From Candidatus Schekmanbacteria bacterium (GTDB lineage Bacteria > CSSED10-310 > JACPHN01): DNA of 64,000 bases. The notes beneath the pieces are model-generated. The model searched no databases. It was not told the origin of the DNA and worked only from the letters and a program-made list of their open reading frames with translations. Shown one piece after another: positions 42,952-52,728 of the stretch (position 1 is the stretch's first letter; each line of letters opens with the position of its first letter). The translations under genes were made by a program, and so were the position numbers. The stretch spans positions 49,163 to 113,162 of the forward strand of contig JACPHN010000228.1 in the NCBI GenBank assembly GCA_016188575.1. The letters run 5' to 3'.

Positions 42952-45447
42952 TCAGATCTCGCCGTCGAACGACCCGTTGGTCTGCACCCAGCTCTCCGTC
43001 GCGCCGGACGATACGTCCCACTTGCGCCCGTTTACGCGCAAGATGTCCGTGACCCGGTCGTCGTCGAACAAGCCCAGGTGAAGCTCATCCAGATCTGCAT
43101 CCGAGCTCGCGAAAGTCCGCTGCGTGCCGTCGGCATCGGTCCAGGACGTCGCCCAGCTCGCGGTTGCGCCGAACGAGACCACCCACTGGCCGCCATCCGC
43201 GATGCGCCAGACGTCCGCAATCCCATCGCCATCGAAATCGCCGAATCGCAGCTCGGCAAGAGGTGTGGACGATGATGCGAACGCGTGGCTGACGCCGGAT
43301 GCGTCCGTCCAGCTTCGTGTCCAGCTCCCGGTACCACCGAACGAGACCTCCCAGGTGCCATCGTCCTTGCGGTGAAAGATGTCGATGATGCGATCGCCAT
43401 TGAAATCGGCGAAGGCAAATGTGGAAAGCCCGTAGCCCGAGGATTTGAATGTCCTTGTGGTGCCCGTGCCATCTACCCACGAAGTTTGCCACGCGGTGGA
43501 GCCGCCGAACGACACTTGCCACTGGCCACCTGAGGCAACGTGAAAGACGTCGGTTTTGCCATCACCGTTGAAGTCGCCGAACCGCAGGTCGCTCAGGGGA
43601 ATGCTCGAGGTGTTCAGAGGTTGGCCAGCGGTGCCGCTTTCGTCGCCCCATTCCGAGGTGCCGCCGAGCGACAGATACCAGTAGCCGTCATGAGCGCGAA
43701 ACAAGTCGGCTTTTTCGTCGCCATCGAAATCGGCGCAGGCCAGCTCGGCGAGTAGCGCATCGCTTGCGTTGAGATGAGCCCAAACGACCTGTGCACCCGC
43801 GGAGATGAACCAACTGCGGCCTGCCGGGAGCAGGACGTCAGTGACGGCGTCTCCGGACAGATCGCAGAAGGCCAGCTCGCTGGAGTGATCTTCATCATTC
43901 TTGTTGCCAGACATGGTCATGTTTTCGAAGCCGAAGCATTCATCGTTGTCACAGTTCTCGATGGCATAGGGAAACGTATCGGCCTCGATCTCAATGTCAG
44001 TTGCCATGTACTGGTGAACGAAAGTGTTATCTTCTACGATGGCCTCCTCCCTTGGAGTATTTCGGATTCGCACGCCTGCCGGCCCCTCATAGAGAATGAC
44101 ATTATGATGTATGTACATCCATTCTCCGGCAGGACCTTTATCTCCATCATCTCCGTGCATATCAATGCTATGTTCGTAGTTTTCGTTCTGATCTAGGATG
44201 AGATTGTAGCGGGCTTCATAACCGGAGCCTGCATTGCCGCTTCCGGCAATAGCGTGCCGGTTATCATCAAAAACGTTCTTCTCGATCAGTGCGTATCCGC
44301 CGTACACGACAACGCCGTAGCCGAGACCGTCACGCCGGTTGTGGTGAATGTAGTTGTCATGGATGTGCACGTCGGCGCGATGATCCTTGTCCGGGCCGCT
44401 CTCAGCTCGGATCGCGGCTCGGGACCAACCATAGAGCTCACAGTTGAACACTTCCATCTGGGTCGTGTCGATGCGAATGCCCTCCGAGTTGGGGGTGCCG
44501 TACCTGCAATCGGAGCTGTCTCGGCAGACCTCGGTGTCGGGGCCGTCGAGTCTCAACCCAGAGATGACGATATTATCTGAAGTCAAGGACAGCATTCCGT
44601 TCTCGGCGTCGAGATTGTCTGTTTTTATGATGCCGCCGAGCGAGCCATTTTCTCCTCGATCACCGCGTATTGTGATCGCCTTTGATATCTGCACTGGTGT
44701 AATACCGGTAAGGTCTATTGTCTTGTCTGAAGGAATAAAGATAGTGTCTCCATCGACAGACGTGTCAACTAGCTCAATGAAATCATCGGCATTATTAGCT
44801 ACCGCTTCCTCAGACGAGTACACTTTTACATTATCGAGCGAGATTCCGTCAGTAGATATCGAATAGTTGTCATACTGCTGGAACGATATTACAGAAGTGC
44901 TCGTTGGATATATTGCTGCCTGTCTAAGACGAGAGGTAACATTTATGCGGTACGATTTCCATACATCATTTGTTTCTTCCTCAGGAACAATGTCGAATAG
45001 CTTTATGAATGTTCCACCTCCGTTATTTGAGAAATAAATGCCGTCATCGGCGTTATTCTCATCTCCGAAGTCCTTCATCATGAACTCGAGGTATACATAC
45101 TTGTCCGTATTCAGATTCAGGAACAGGTAGGCCGCATTGCGCGCATACGTTCCTTTTTGGTCGCTGTCGAAGGTAAGGTGGTACGTGCCTTCGTAGGGAC
45201 TGTTTGCCGATGTCACAAGCAGCCGACTCGCGGGGTCGAATTCATGCAGCTCCCAAAAGCCCAGGCGACTGCTTTCGAAGCCCGTCGAATAGGGTAGCGA
45301 GGCGTACGGACGACTTCTCGCCGCGTTGTTTGTGCTCGCCCGCCACGCATGTGCGGAGGCGAGGGAGAGCGCATGGCATACGGCGAGCGCCGGCAGGAGG
45401 GTGATCAAGGTGACCAGGAAGCGTGTTCTGAGCGACGTGTATGGCAT
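42952..45447 (-). CDS. Exported parallel beta-helix protein with FG-GAP/VCBS-type repeats
   Basis: An 831-residue protein with a signal peptide (LRTRFLVTLITLLPALAVCHA). A jelly-roll-like N-domain precedes a right-handed beta-helix (VQISKAITIRG, NIVISGLRLDG, VHIHDNYIHHNRRDGLGYGVVVYGGYALIEKNVF, IHHNVILYEG). Six C-terminal repeats of about 50 residues carry Ca-binding-like DFNGDGKTDVF/DFDGDGIADVW followed by a W-x-V-S-x-G strand. Likely surface or secreted, binding or cleaving polysaccharide. No C-terminal sorting tag. ATG 45447 has GGGAG about 7 nt upstream. The coding region for residues 90-300 is clearly more AT-rich than the repeat region, as if the domains had different origins. Confidence 0.85.
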   Translation of the reverse strand: MPYTSLRTRFLVTLITLLPALAVCHALSLASAHAWRASTNNAARSRPYASLPYSTGFESSRLGFWELHEFDPASRLLVTSANSPYEGTYHLTFDSDQKGTYARNAAYLFLNLNTDKYVYLEFMMKDFGDENNADDGIYFSNNGGGTFIKLFDIVPEEETNDVWKSYRINVTSRLRQAAIYPTSTSVISFQQYDNYSISTDGISLDNVKVYSSEEAVANNADDFIELVDTSVDGDTIFIPSDKTIDLTGITPVQISKAITIRGDRGENGSLGGIIKTDNLDAENGMLSLTSDNIVISGLRLDGPDTEVCRDSSDCRYGTPNSEGIRIDTTQMEVFNCELYGWSRAAIRAESGPDKDHRADVHIHDNYIHHNRRDGLGYGVVVYGGYALIEKNVFDDNRHAIAGSGNAGSGYEARYNLILDQNENYEHSIDMHGDDGDKGPAGEWMYIHHNVILYEGPAGVRIRNTPREEAIVEDNTFVHQYMATDIEIEADTFPYAIENCDNDECFGFENMTMSGNKNDEDHSSELAFCDLSGDAVTDVLLPAGRSWFISAGAQVVWAHLNASDALLAELACADFDGDEKADLFRAHDGYWYLSLGGTSEWGDESGTAGQPLNTSSIPLSDLRFGDFNGDGKTDVFHVASGGQWQVSFGGSTAWQTSWVDGTGTTRTFKSSGYGLSTFAFADFNGDRIIDIFHRKDDGTWEVSFGGTGSWTRSWTDASGVSHAFASSSTPLAELRFGDFDGDGIADVWRIADGGQWVVSFGATASWATSWTDADGTQRTFASSDADLDELHLGLFDDDRVTDILRVNGRKWDVSSGATESWVQTNGSFDGEI

Positions 45448-45692
45448 TTTTGGGCTCCCGCGCAAGATACCAGGATGCGAAAGGTATTTTTGGCGGTCCA
45501 CGCTGCATGAATCGTACCAGGTGCGGGGGGGCGCCCGCACTGCCGGCGGAAGCGCCACGCGGCGATATTCTGGCGCCTCCATGGCGGGCCTCCGAACGCC
45601 GAAAGAGAGAAACGCCTGCAAACTATCGCCAAGTTCTTGCGTTTCACCGGTGCCCGGCAGGCTAGTTTGCCGGCCCGTCTTGGCCGTGTAAA

Positions 45693-47858
45693 CTAGCGTT
45701 CACGCCTGCGTCTCTCAGTCCTGAGCCGCAGCGACGTGCCGAGCAGCGCCAGGGAAGCGAAGATCAAGCTCGTGTCCACCGGGACCTCGCTCCCCTTTCC
45801 GGACACGTACAGCCCGGCATTCGTCGCGAGCCAGATGTAGATCGCGATCGGCCGCTGTCCCTCGCCCCAGGTGCACGAGGCTTGCGGCTGGTTGCTCAGG
45901 GCCTGAATGACCATGCCGGCGGGGCCGGCGTAGCTCGGCGGTCCCGTCAGCTCGGTGGCCTCGAACCCGACGCCATAGACGCTCTCGTCGCAACCGAGAT
46001 ACACTTCCCGGGTGGTCTCGTCCAGGCTCATGGCCAGACAATACGCTTCCGGTAGCTCGGCCGGCACCCGCACCCAGGTGTTGCCGGCGTCGGTGCTGCG
46101 AAAGAACGCGGACAACACGCTCCCTTCCTGGCGTCTGCCGCCGGCGGCGAAGACGAAGGTCGGCTCGGCCGTCGAACGCTCGATTGCGGTGATCACCCAG
46201 GACGCTACCGCCCCCTGCGCTTCCTCCCAGACCGGATCCGCGGCCGCGGGATCCAGGCGGCGAATCCCCAGGTATTGCTGTTCCTGCCAGGAGGTCGCGG
46301 TCGAGCCGAGGCCGGCAAGCAGCAAGCCGGCCACCGGATTCACGGGCGAGGGGCCCGCCGCCAGCGCGTTCACGGGCCAACCGGCCGTGTCCGAGTCCAG
46401 GGCCCAGGTTGCCGGCGGGGAATCGGATCGCCACACTCCCAGCGGTTCCGTGATCTCGCCCGTGACGCCCAAAAAGAGTGGCGCATCGCCGAAGGCTGCA
46501 AGCGTCCAAAAGCGGCTGTTCGAGCCCCCGAGGTGCAGTGGGCTCAGGTAGTCAAGGCTCGTGCCGCCGTCCGCGGTGTGCGCGATGGCGTCGCTGGCAG
46601 CGTAGAGGTCATCGGCGTTTTCCGGGTCGAGCCCCAAGGCGTGAACCATGGGCAGCCCGGTTGCAAACGCCGTCGTGGTCCAGGTGTCACCGCTGTTATC
46701 CGTGCGATACACACCACCGTGGCCGCCGACGTAGGTGCGGCCGGCGCAGCCCGCGGAGCGAATGGCAAAGACCGTTTGCGCCTCCAAGCCCTGATCCGCG
46801 GCGATCCACGGATTCGCATCGTCGGCAGCGGCTCGCAGCGCGATGCCGCGTACCGTCGAGGACAGGTGCTGGAAGGTCGTCGCGCCGAGCTCATCGACGC
46901 CCAGAAACGTGGTCGGCTTCGGCGTCTCGGAAGATACGGGGTAAACGAGCCACGTCGCGCCGCCGTCGGTCGAATAGCGGTCCCCCAGGAAAACGTGCCC
47001 CTGGGAATCCGCGAACACGCGCCCCCGGTAGCCAGAGAAGCTGGTGATCTCCGCGAAGGTCTGGCCGCCATCGGTGCTCGTGTGCAAGCTGTCGAGGTAG
47101 ATGGTGTGGGCGCCGGTGTTGGCGCTCGTGGTCCCCACTGTCGGCGAGGCCGCGCTTGCGAATGCCGCCGCGGGCGCTCCCGTCAGGTGCTCCCACACCA
47201 GAGGTCCGGTGCCGACCGCGGCAACGCCGCGAAACAGCAGGTGAGCCCCGGTGGCAGGAACGTGCACCACGGCGTACACCACCCGTCCACCGTCGTACGC
47301 CTTGATGTCCTGGAATACAGACGCGGAAACGATCGAGAAATCAGCGAGGACGCAGCTCTTGGTCCAGACACCGTCGCTGCCGCGCCGCCACAGCGCGCTT
47401 GGGGCGCCAAGGAGCAGCCGTCCAGTCCGGTCGATGGCAAGAAACGAAGCTCCGGGCTCCGGCAACGTGTCCTGTTGCCAGGTGCCGCCGCCGTCCGTCG
47501 AGCCGAAAAGGCGCACAGCGCCATCCATCTCGGTCAGCTCGTGCACTGCTCCGTTCGTCTGGTCGACCACTACGTACCCCCGGTTTTCCGTGGCGATCGC
47601 GTGCGACTGAGCCCAGGTGACGGGTTCCTCCGCGGCCGGCGGATCCGCGCGCCACACCGCGAACGGACCTTCCACGGCGACGTACATCCGGCCGTGGTAA
47701 ACGCCCCCCGAGCGGTCAACCGCGACGGACAGCGGTCGCCCACCGTACAGCCCCGCGCTCTCCACCCCATAGAGTGTTCCTGCTGCAGACCGGTCAACCT
47801 TGGCGATCGCGGCAATACCGCCGATCGCGAGCACCGCAGGTAACCACCAGATCTTCAT
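45693..47858 (-). CDS. Exported BNR/sialidase-type beta-propeller with C-terminal anchor
   Basis: A 721-residue protein beginning MKIWWLPAVLAIGGIAAIAK (signal peptide or anchor). It has many SxDGGxTW-type BNR/Asp-box strands: STDGGGTWQQD, STDGGQTFAEI, STDGGATWLVY, TDNSGDTWTT and STDAGNTWVRV. This marks a sialidase/sortilin-like propeller; none of the sialidase catalytic Arg/Tyr set is evident. The C-terminus is EVPVDTSLIFASLALLGTSLRL then RTERRRRER, a tripartite sorting tag. GGGAG lies 9 nt before the ATG. Probably cell-surface anchored; the ligand is unknown. Confidence 0.8.
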   Translation of the reverse strand: MKIWWLPAVLAIGGIAAIAKVDRSAAGTLYGVESAGLYGGRPLSVAVDRSGGVYHGRMYVAVEGPFAVWRADPPAAEEPVTWAQSHAIATENRGYVVVDQTNGAVHELTEMDGAVRLFGSTDGGGTWQQDTLPEPGASFLAIDRTGRLLLGAPSALWRRGSDGVWTKSCVLADFSIVSASVFQDIKAYDGGRVVYAVVHVPATGAHLLFRGVAAVGTGPLVWEHLTGAPAAAFASAASPTVGTTSANTGAHTIYLDSLHTSTDGGQTFAEITSFSGYRGRVFADSQGHVFLGDRYSTDGGATWLVYPVSSETPKPTTFLGVDELGATTFQHLSSTVRGIALRAAADDANPWIAADQGLEAQTVFAIRSAGCAGRTYVGGHGGVYRTDNSGDTWTTTAFATGLPMVHALGLDPENADDLYAASDAIAHTADGGTSLDYLSPLHLGGSNSRFWTLAAFGDAPLFLGVTGEITEPLGVWRSDSPPATWALDSDTAGWPVNALAAGPSPVNPVAGLLLAGLGSTATSWQEQQYLGIRRLDPAAADPVWEEAQGAVASWVITAIERSTAEPTFVFAAGGRRQEGSVLSAFFRSTDAGNTWVRVPAELPEAYCLAMSLDETTREVYLGCDESVYGVGFEATELTGPPSYAGPAGMVIQALSNQPQASCTWGEGQRPIAIYIWLATNAGLYVSGKGSEVPVDTSLIFASLALLGTSLRLRTERRRRER

Positions 47859-48235
47859 GAGATTTTTCTCCCTGTCCATCAGGCACGGCGCAGACCATCC
47901 TATTTTCGCTCGCCAGCTTGCACAACGGCGGCGAACGGCCCTGCCGAGTCCCGCGATTACTGTTTTCCGGACCTTATTCACACCGCGTGCCAGCAGACGG
48001 ATTGACTGAGATTGCCACCGGTTGCACGTTCCATCTGGCGGTATCGTGTACCTTGCACACTCTGCCGAGGCGTGGGCGTTGCGTCGTGTCAATTGCACGA
48101 CAACCCGGCGCTCTGTGCCCGGTGGTGTGCAGCCTGACGCGGCTGCTTTCGTTGGCATGCTCGTTGCTTCCACGGCAACAAAACTCATTCACAGCGGCGG
48201 TACGCCGCAGCCTCGCCAAACAGGAGAAAACGATC
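47859..48235. other. 377-bp divergent intergenic region
   Basis: This separates the BNR-propeller gene (leftward) from the HExxH/FG-GAP gene (rightward). It must hold both promoters. No convincing -35/-10 or sigma-54 site, RNA or repeat was recognised. Confidence 0.5.
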
Positions 48236-50866
48236 ATGAGCCCAACACGAACCGCTCCGCATTTCCGCGCCTGTTCTCGGCGATCCCGCCTGACGACCTT
48301 CGCCGCGCTTGTAGCAGCGCTTGGCGCCACTGCGACGACCGCCTTCGCGACGTCCCAGGAGGCATTCTACGCGACCATAGCTCCCATCAAACCACTGGTC
48401 ACCAGCGAGAAGACTTATCTACTCTCGGATGGCAACGTCAACGGCCAATACACCGATCCGACGACAACTATTGGCTATCTCGACGGCCCCGAGCTCGCGG
48501 TCTTCAACTGGGCCGACAAGCAAACCCTCAATTGTCCATTCCTGGTCCTCGAATGCGCGACCATCTCCGCCAGCGAGGGGTTTCTCGACACCCACGGGCC
48601 GACGCGGCCTCATTGGGGAACGACCAGCAACGGCAAGGACGAGGCGACCATCTACTACGCCTATCGCGCCGTCGCGCGCAATTATTTCGACGCCTACAAC
48701 TCCATAGACGCCTTGATCGCCGACGTCGACAATGAGGATGAGCTCGTGGTCATGCTCAATCGGCCGGATGAGTTGGACGATTACTGCGGTTCTTGCATGC
48801 GGCCCTGGAGGTCTGGCCTCGACATGGACCCCCATTACCAGATCTTTCGCACCGTGCGGCCCGATGGGCGCAACGGCGGCGTCCCGTACAACCAGCGCCC
48901 GAAGATTTTTCTCAAGGACGGCGCCTTGAGCTCTCTCAAGGTTCCGATCCACGAGTACGGCCACTACTACAACCGCGTGTTCGCGGAGATTTACGGCAGT
49001 GGAGGCGGCTTCTATCGCCACGGGCCGCACGAGGAGCAAGCGCTCGACGAAGGCCTCGGATATTGGTACTCCGGCGACTACGCGAACACCTGGTACATGG
49101 GGCGGGGCGGCAAGACGCAGGAAAACGGTGACCCGAGGTACTCCGACTGGGTCGACTTCATTCTGGATGGAGAAACCGAGGCCGATCCCCACTACCTGGG
49201 GGACGTCATCACCAGCGCCTTGTGGTTGGCGCGAGAAAACTCCGGCTGCGACAAGATCGGCTGGCGGAAGAGCGTCCTGCGCCTGGTCGACACGATCAAG
49301 GGCGATGCGTTCGGAGAATGGGACGCCTTCGGCAACGGCTCGATCGTGCGAGGGTTCGCGCACAAGCTCCTTGACGAGGCCTATTCCTCCGGCGCTTGCG
49401 CGAAGAGCTCGGCAACCACCGTCATCGAAATCTTCCAGCACCACGAGCTGCTGCCGAGGTTTCTCGACCAGACGGCGTCACAGGCCACAAACGAAGAGGG
49501 CGACGGTTTCGGCTCGGCGCTTGCTGCCGCAGACTTCAATGGCGATGGTTTTCAGGATCTCGCCGTGGGTGTCCCGGGCGAGGACTTGGATGACATTTCC
49601 GACGCTGGCACGGTCCACATCATTTACGGCGCCAGCGCGGGTCTCGTGACGCTGGGATACGCCCCCTACGAGCGCATCGACCAGAGCTCGATCGGCGCCA
49701 ACAACGTCCAGGGAGATGCTTTCGGGCACACTCTGGCCGTGGCCGACTTTGACCGCGATGGTTACGGAGACCTCGCCGTCGGGCTGCCGCACAAGGATGT
49801 TGACCGCGAGTCCGACGCGGGGTATGTCGATATTTTTTACGGATCAGCGTCGGGTCTGAATCCCCAACGATACGAGAAGATCAAGCAGGAGACGTTTGGA
49901 TCCACGAGCGAATCCGGCGACCAGTTCGGATTCAGTCTTACGAGCGGCGATTTCAACGCCGATAGTTATCCCGACCTGGCGATCGGCGCTCCCGGTGAGG
50001 ACGCCGATGCGGCGGACGACTCCGGATTCCTGTTCGTCGCCTATGGGTCCGCAAGCGGAGTGGCGGGCGCGGGCTACGAGAAGATCAATCAGGAGACCTT
50101 CGGCTCCACCAGCGAAAGCGGTGACCGGTTCGCGACGACTCTTGCCAGCGGCGATTTTGACGCCGACGGCTACGATGACCTGGCCGTCGCTGCTCCGTAT
50201 GAAGATATCGACGGCGTTGACGAGGTCGGTTTTGTCTTTGTCGCGCACGGCACCTCCGCGGGCCTGCACCCCGGACGCTACAGCCGCTTCGGCCAGGAGA
50301 GCATGGGGTCGACAGGCGAGAGCGGGGACCGCTTCGGGCTGTCACTGGCGGCAGGTGATTTCAACGGAGACGGCCATGACGATCTGGCCGCCGGAAGCCC
50401 CTACGAGGACGAGAGCGACGCCGCCGACGCTGGCTTCCTCTACATCGTGTATGGCCAGTCTTCCACCACTCTGTACCCGTTTTCGTACGAGAAACTGAAT
50501 CAGGCGTCCGGTGGCTCGACCGCGGAAGCCGGTGACCTGTATGGCTTTGCGCTCGCCACGGGTGATATCAATGCCGACGGCATCGACGATCTGGCCGTGG
50601 GGCTTCCCGGTGAGGATACCGGGGATGGCGACGGGTCCGGGTACGTGCACGTATACGCCGGGTCGAGCGAGGGCTTGACGCCGGTGCAGGTCGAGCGCGC
50701 GTCGCAGGCAGAATTCCTGGGGACGAACGGCGACGGCGATAACTTCGGCGCCGCGCTGGCTCTGGGCGACTTCGACCGCGACGGAAAGGTGGAGGTGGCA
50801 ATTGGAGCGCCTGGCGACAGCCTTGACGACGACGGAACCGGCGCGACGTACCTCATGAAACCGTAG
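48236..50866 (+). CDS. Secreted HExxH metallopeptidase-like protein with seven FG-GAP repeats
   Basis: An 876-residue protein with a signal peptide (LTTFAALVAALGATATTAFA). The N-terminal domain holds HEYGH (His239, Glu240, His243) and Glu272 in LDEGLGYW, a gluzincin-style zinc site, so peptidase activity is inferred. Residues 415-876 form seven FG-GAP repeats, each with D(F/I)(N/D)xDGxxDLAVGxPxED (for example DFNGDGFQDLAVGVPGED and DFDADGYDDLAVAAPYED). Seven blades make a complete integrin-alpha-type propeller with Ca sites. AGGAG lies 9 nt before the ATG. Likely an extracellular adhesive protease. Confidence 0.82.
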   Translation: MSPTRTAPHFRACSRRSRLTTFAALVAALGATATTAFATSQEAFYATIAPIKPLVTSEKTYLLSDGNVNGQYTDPTTTIGYLDGPELAVFNWADKQTLNCPFLVLECATISASEGFLDTHGPTRPHWGTTSNGKDEATIYYAYRAVARNYFDAYNSIDALIADVDNEDELVVMLNRPDELDDYCGSCMRPWRSGLDMDPHYQIFRTVRPDGRNGGVPYNQRPKIFLKDGALSSLKVPIHEYGHYYNRVFAEIYGSGGGFYRHGPHEEQALDEGLGYWYSGDYANTWYMGRGGKTQENGDPRYSDWVDFILDGETEADPHYLGDVITSALWLARENSGCDKIGWRKSVLRLVDTIKGDAFGEWDAFGNGSIVRGFAHKLLDEAYSSGACAKSSATTVIEIFQHHELLPRFLDQTASQATNEEGDGFGSALAAADFNGDGFQDLAVGVPGEDLDDISDAGTVHIIYGASAGLVTLGYAPYERIDQSSIGANNVQGDAFGHTLAVADFDRDGYGDLAVGLPHKDVDRESDAGYVDIFYGSASGLNPQRYEKIKQETFGSTSESGDQFGFSLTSGDFNADSYPDLAIGAPGEDADAADDSGFLFVAYGSASGVAGAGYEKINQETFGSTSESGDRFATTLASGDFDADGYDDLAVAAPYEDIDGVDEVGFVFVAHGTSAGLHPGRYSRFGQESMGSTGESGDRFGLSLAAGDFNGDGHDDLAAGSPYEDESDAADAGFLYIVYGQSSTTLYPFSYEKLNQASGGSTAEAGDLYGFALATGDINADGIDDLAVGLPGEDTGDGDGSGYVHVYAGSSEGLTPVQVERASQAEFLGTNGDGDNFGAALALGDFDRDGKVEVAIGAPGDSLDDDGTGATYLMKP

Positions 50867-50935
50867 GAGCGACGCCAACCCGCACGCTCGATTTCCTCTC
50901 CCGTGTCGGGGGAGGACCCGCAAGAGGAGACTACG

Positions 50936-52561
50936 ATGACACTAGCATCACGCAAGCACGACATGACAACCCTGATTCGACTGGCACTCGCGGCGCTGCC
51001 CATGCTGCACATTGGATGTTCCGAGATCTCGGTCGCGGATGCGGCCGCGCTGATCCCTGTGGACGTGGCAACCAGCACCGTCCATGCGGGCACCGGCGAA
51101 ACGATTACCACCGTCGACCTCACCTTGAACCCGGCAAACCCGGACTACGACCGCTGCCTCGCGCTCACCGCGACCCCCGTCCTGGTCAACGGCCACGTCG
51201 TGTTTCCCGTCCATTATCGGCGCCCGACAGAGTGCGATGCGGGCAGTTATCCCGGTTTCCGGACCTCATTGCTCGGCTACTCGCTGAGTGACGGCCGCGT
51301 GTGGGCGCTGTCGTCCTCGGGGGGGGCGGCCGAGGCCACACCGCTGTTCGACGCGGCCACGAACCGCATCTACTGGCCGCACGGCGGTGGCGTTCCCGTC
51401 ACCGTGCTCGACGGTGCCACGTTCGACACGGTCGGTGAGGTGCGCGCGGATGGCCCCGCCGCCGTCGACAGCTCGGGCACGCTGACCCCGAGCGGGTATG
51501 CTTTCGGCACGATCAATGTCCCACAGGCGCCGTGCAATGATGCCACCGCGGGCACCGAGGACTACAACTGTGGCGCGGTTTTCAAGGCCGATGCGGCGTC
51601 GCTCGACATTACCCACTCGCTGCGCTACGACTCGCCGCTGACCGACGACCCCGCCGACGGCCCGAGTCGCTTCCGCAACTGGATCGGTGGGAGCGTGTCT
51701 TCGGGCGGGAACCAACTGTACGTCGGCGGCACGGCTCAGTATGGGGTCCTTGCGGATGGCACAGTCGGACCCGTTACCGACGAGTATCGGTACGGCTGCT
51801 CCGTGATTCTGCTCGACGAGCAGCTCCGCATTCAGCGGTCCTTTGACCCGGGCGTGCCGGCGTGCAACGAGACCAAGGTTCTGCCGGGGATGGCGACGGC
51901 CGCGGAGAGCGCGGTTGCCGGCGAGCCCGTGGTGGTGCCCGATGGCGTGTGGGTGCAGTATACGGTGCCGAACAACCCGGCACCGGACCCGGCCAGCAAC
52001 TATGCCGAGGTCGAAGTCTATCGCCTGAGCCGCGACCTCGACCTGCAGTGCACCTACGCCGTGCCGAGCACGATCGCTCGCAAGCTCGTCTCATTCTACC
52101 AGGCACCCACCGTAGATCAGCTTGGGCGAGCGTACGCGGTGTTCACTACCCCGGTCGATCCCGATCACGAGCCGGGGCCAAGCTACGGGCGGCTGTACCG
52201 GTTCGACCCGCCCACCGCGGCCGGCGGATGCGCCATGACCGAGCTGCTGTCCGTGCCCGAGCAGGCCCAGGCGAGCCCGACGCTGGTCGATGATCGCTTC
52301 GCGCTGGTGGCGGCGACGGGCAAGCTCTATGTGTTCGATGTGCAGGCAAACGCCGTGCATCGCGTGTTTGATCTCGCCGCGCCGGCGGGGACGCCTGCCG
52401 CTGTGTATTCAGCGCCGGTGGTGATCGATGGAAAAATCTACGTGCTGGCCGCGGACGGCACGCTCACGATTATCGAGGGAACCGGGATGACGGGATACGG
52501 CGGCGCGCTATGGCCGCGCTTCCGCCGCGACAACGGTGGTAGTGGGCGAGCCGATAGCTAA
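50936..52561 (+). CDS. Lipoprotein-like PQQ/quinoprotein-type beta-propeller
   Basis: A 541-residue exported protein. The N-terminus (LIRLALAALPMLHIGCSE) ends in GC in a lipobox-like but imperfect context, so a lipoprotein is likely. The body has propeller-like strands ending in W/Y-x-x-D turns (LLGYSLSDGRVWALSSSGG, TNRIYWPHGGGVPVTVLDG, GKLYVFDVQANAVHRVFDL, GKIYVLAADGTLTIIEG), in the style of PQQ-like WD propellers. Several Cys residues may form disulfides. ATG 50936 has AGGAG 6 nt upstream. It follows the FG-GAP gene by 69 bp and is probably co-transcribed. Confidence 0.72.
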   Translation: MTLASRKHDMTTLIRLALAALPMLHIGCSEISVADAAALIPVDVATSTVHAGTGETITTVDLTLNPANPDYDRCLALTATPVLVNGHVVFPVHYRRPTECDAGSYPGFRTSLLGYSLSDGRVWALSSSGGAAEATPLFDAATNRIYWPHGGGVPVTVLDGATFDTVGEVRADGPAAVDSSGTLTPSGYAFGTINVPQAPCNDATAGTEDYNCGAVFKADAASLDITHSLRYDSPLTDDPADGPSRFRNWIGGSVSSGGNQLYVGGTAQYGVLADGTVGPVTDEYRYGCSVILLDEQLRIQRSFDPGVPACNETKVLPGMATAAESAVAGEPVVVPDGVWVQYTVPNNPAPDPASNYAEVEVYRLSRDLDLQCTYAVPSTIARKLVSFYQAPTVDQLGRAYAVFTTPVDPDHEPGPSYGRLYRFDPPTAAGGCAMTELLSVPEQAQASPTLVDDRFALVAATGKLYVFDVQANAVHRVFDLAAPAGTPAAVYSAPVVIDGKIYVLAADGTLTIIEGTGMTGYGGALWPRFRRDNGGSGRADS

Positions 52562-52572
52562 GGTCGCTCACC

Positions 52573-52602
52573 GCGGGGCGGAGCGCGTGGTCTCCGCCCC
52601 GC
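52573..52602 (+). terminator. Strong hairpin after the propeller gene
   Basis: A perfect 11-bp stem GCGGGGCGGAG / CTCCGCCCCGC (52573-52583, 52592-52602) lies 11 nt after the stop. No T-tract follows, so termination is inferred from position and stem strength. Confidence 0.5.
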
Positions 52603-52728
52603 TCCAATGGCGCCAGGCGGGCACCGCGGTTGCGGCTGGCCGCGTATCGCCCGGCCGGTTCGCCCGTAGTACCTTGAAACCATGCGAAGGCTCGACCGCC
52701 TTCGCCTTCACGTTTCAAGGAGACCCCG

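Noticed and set aside
48419-49444. 341-residue minus-strand frame
   Set aside because: Shadow of the HExxH/FG-GAP gene.
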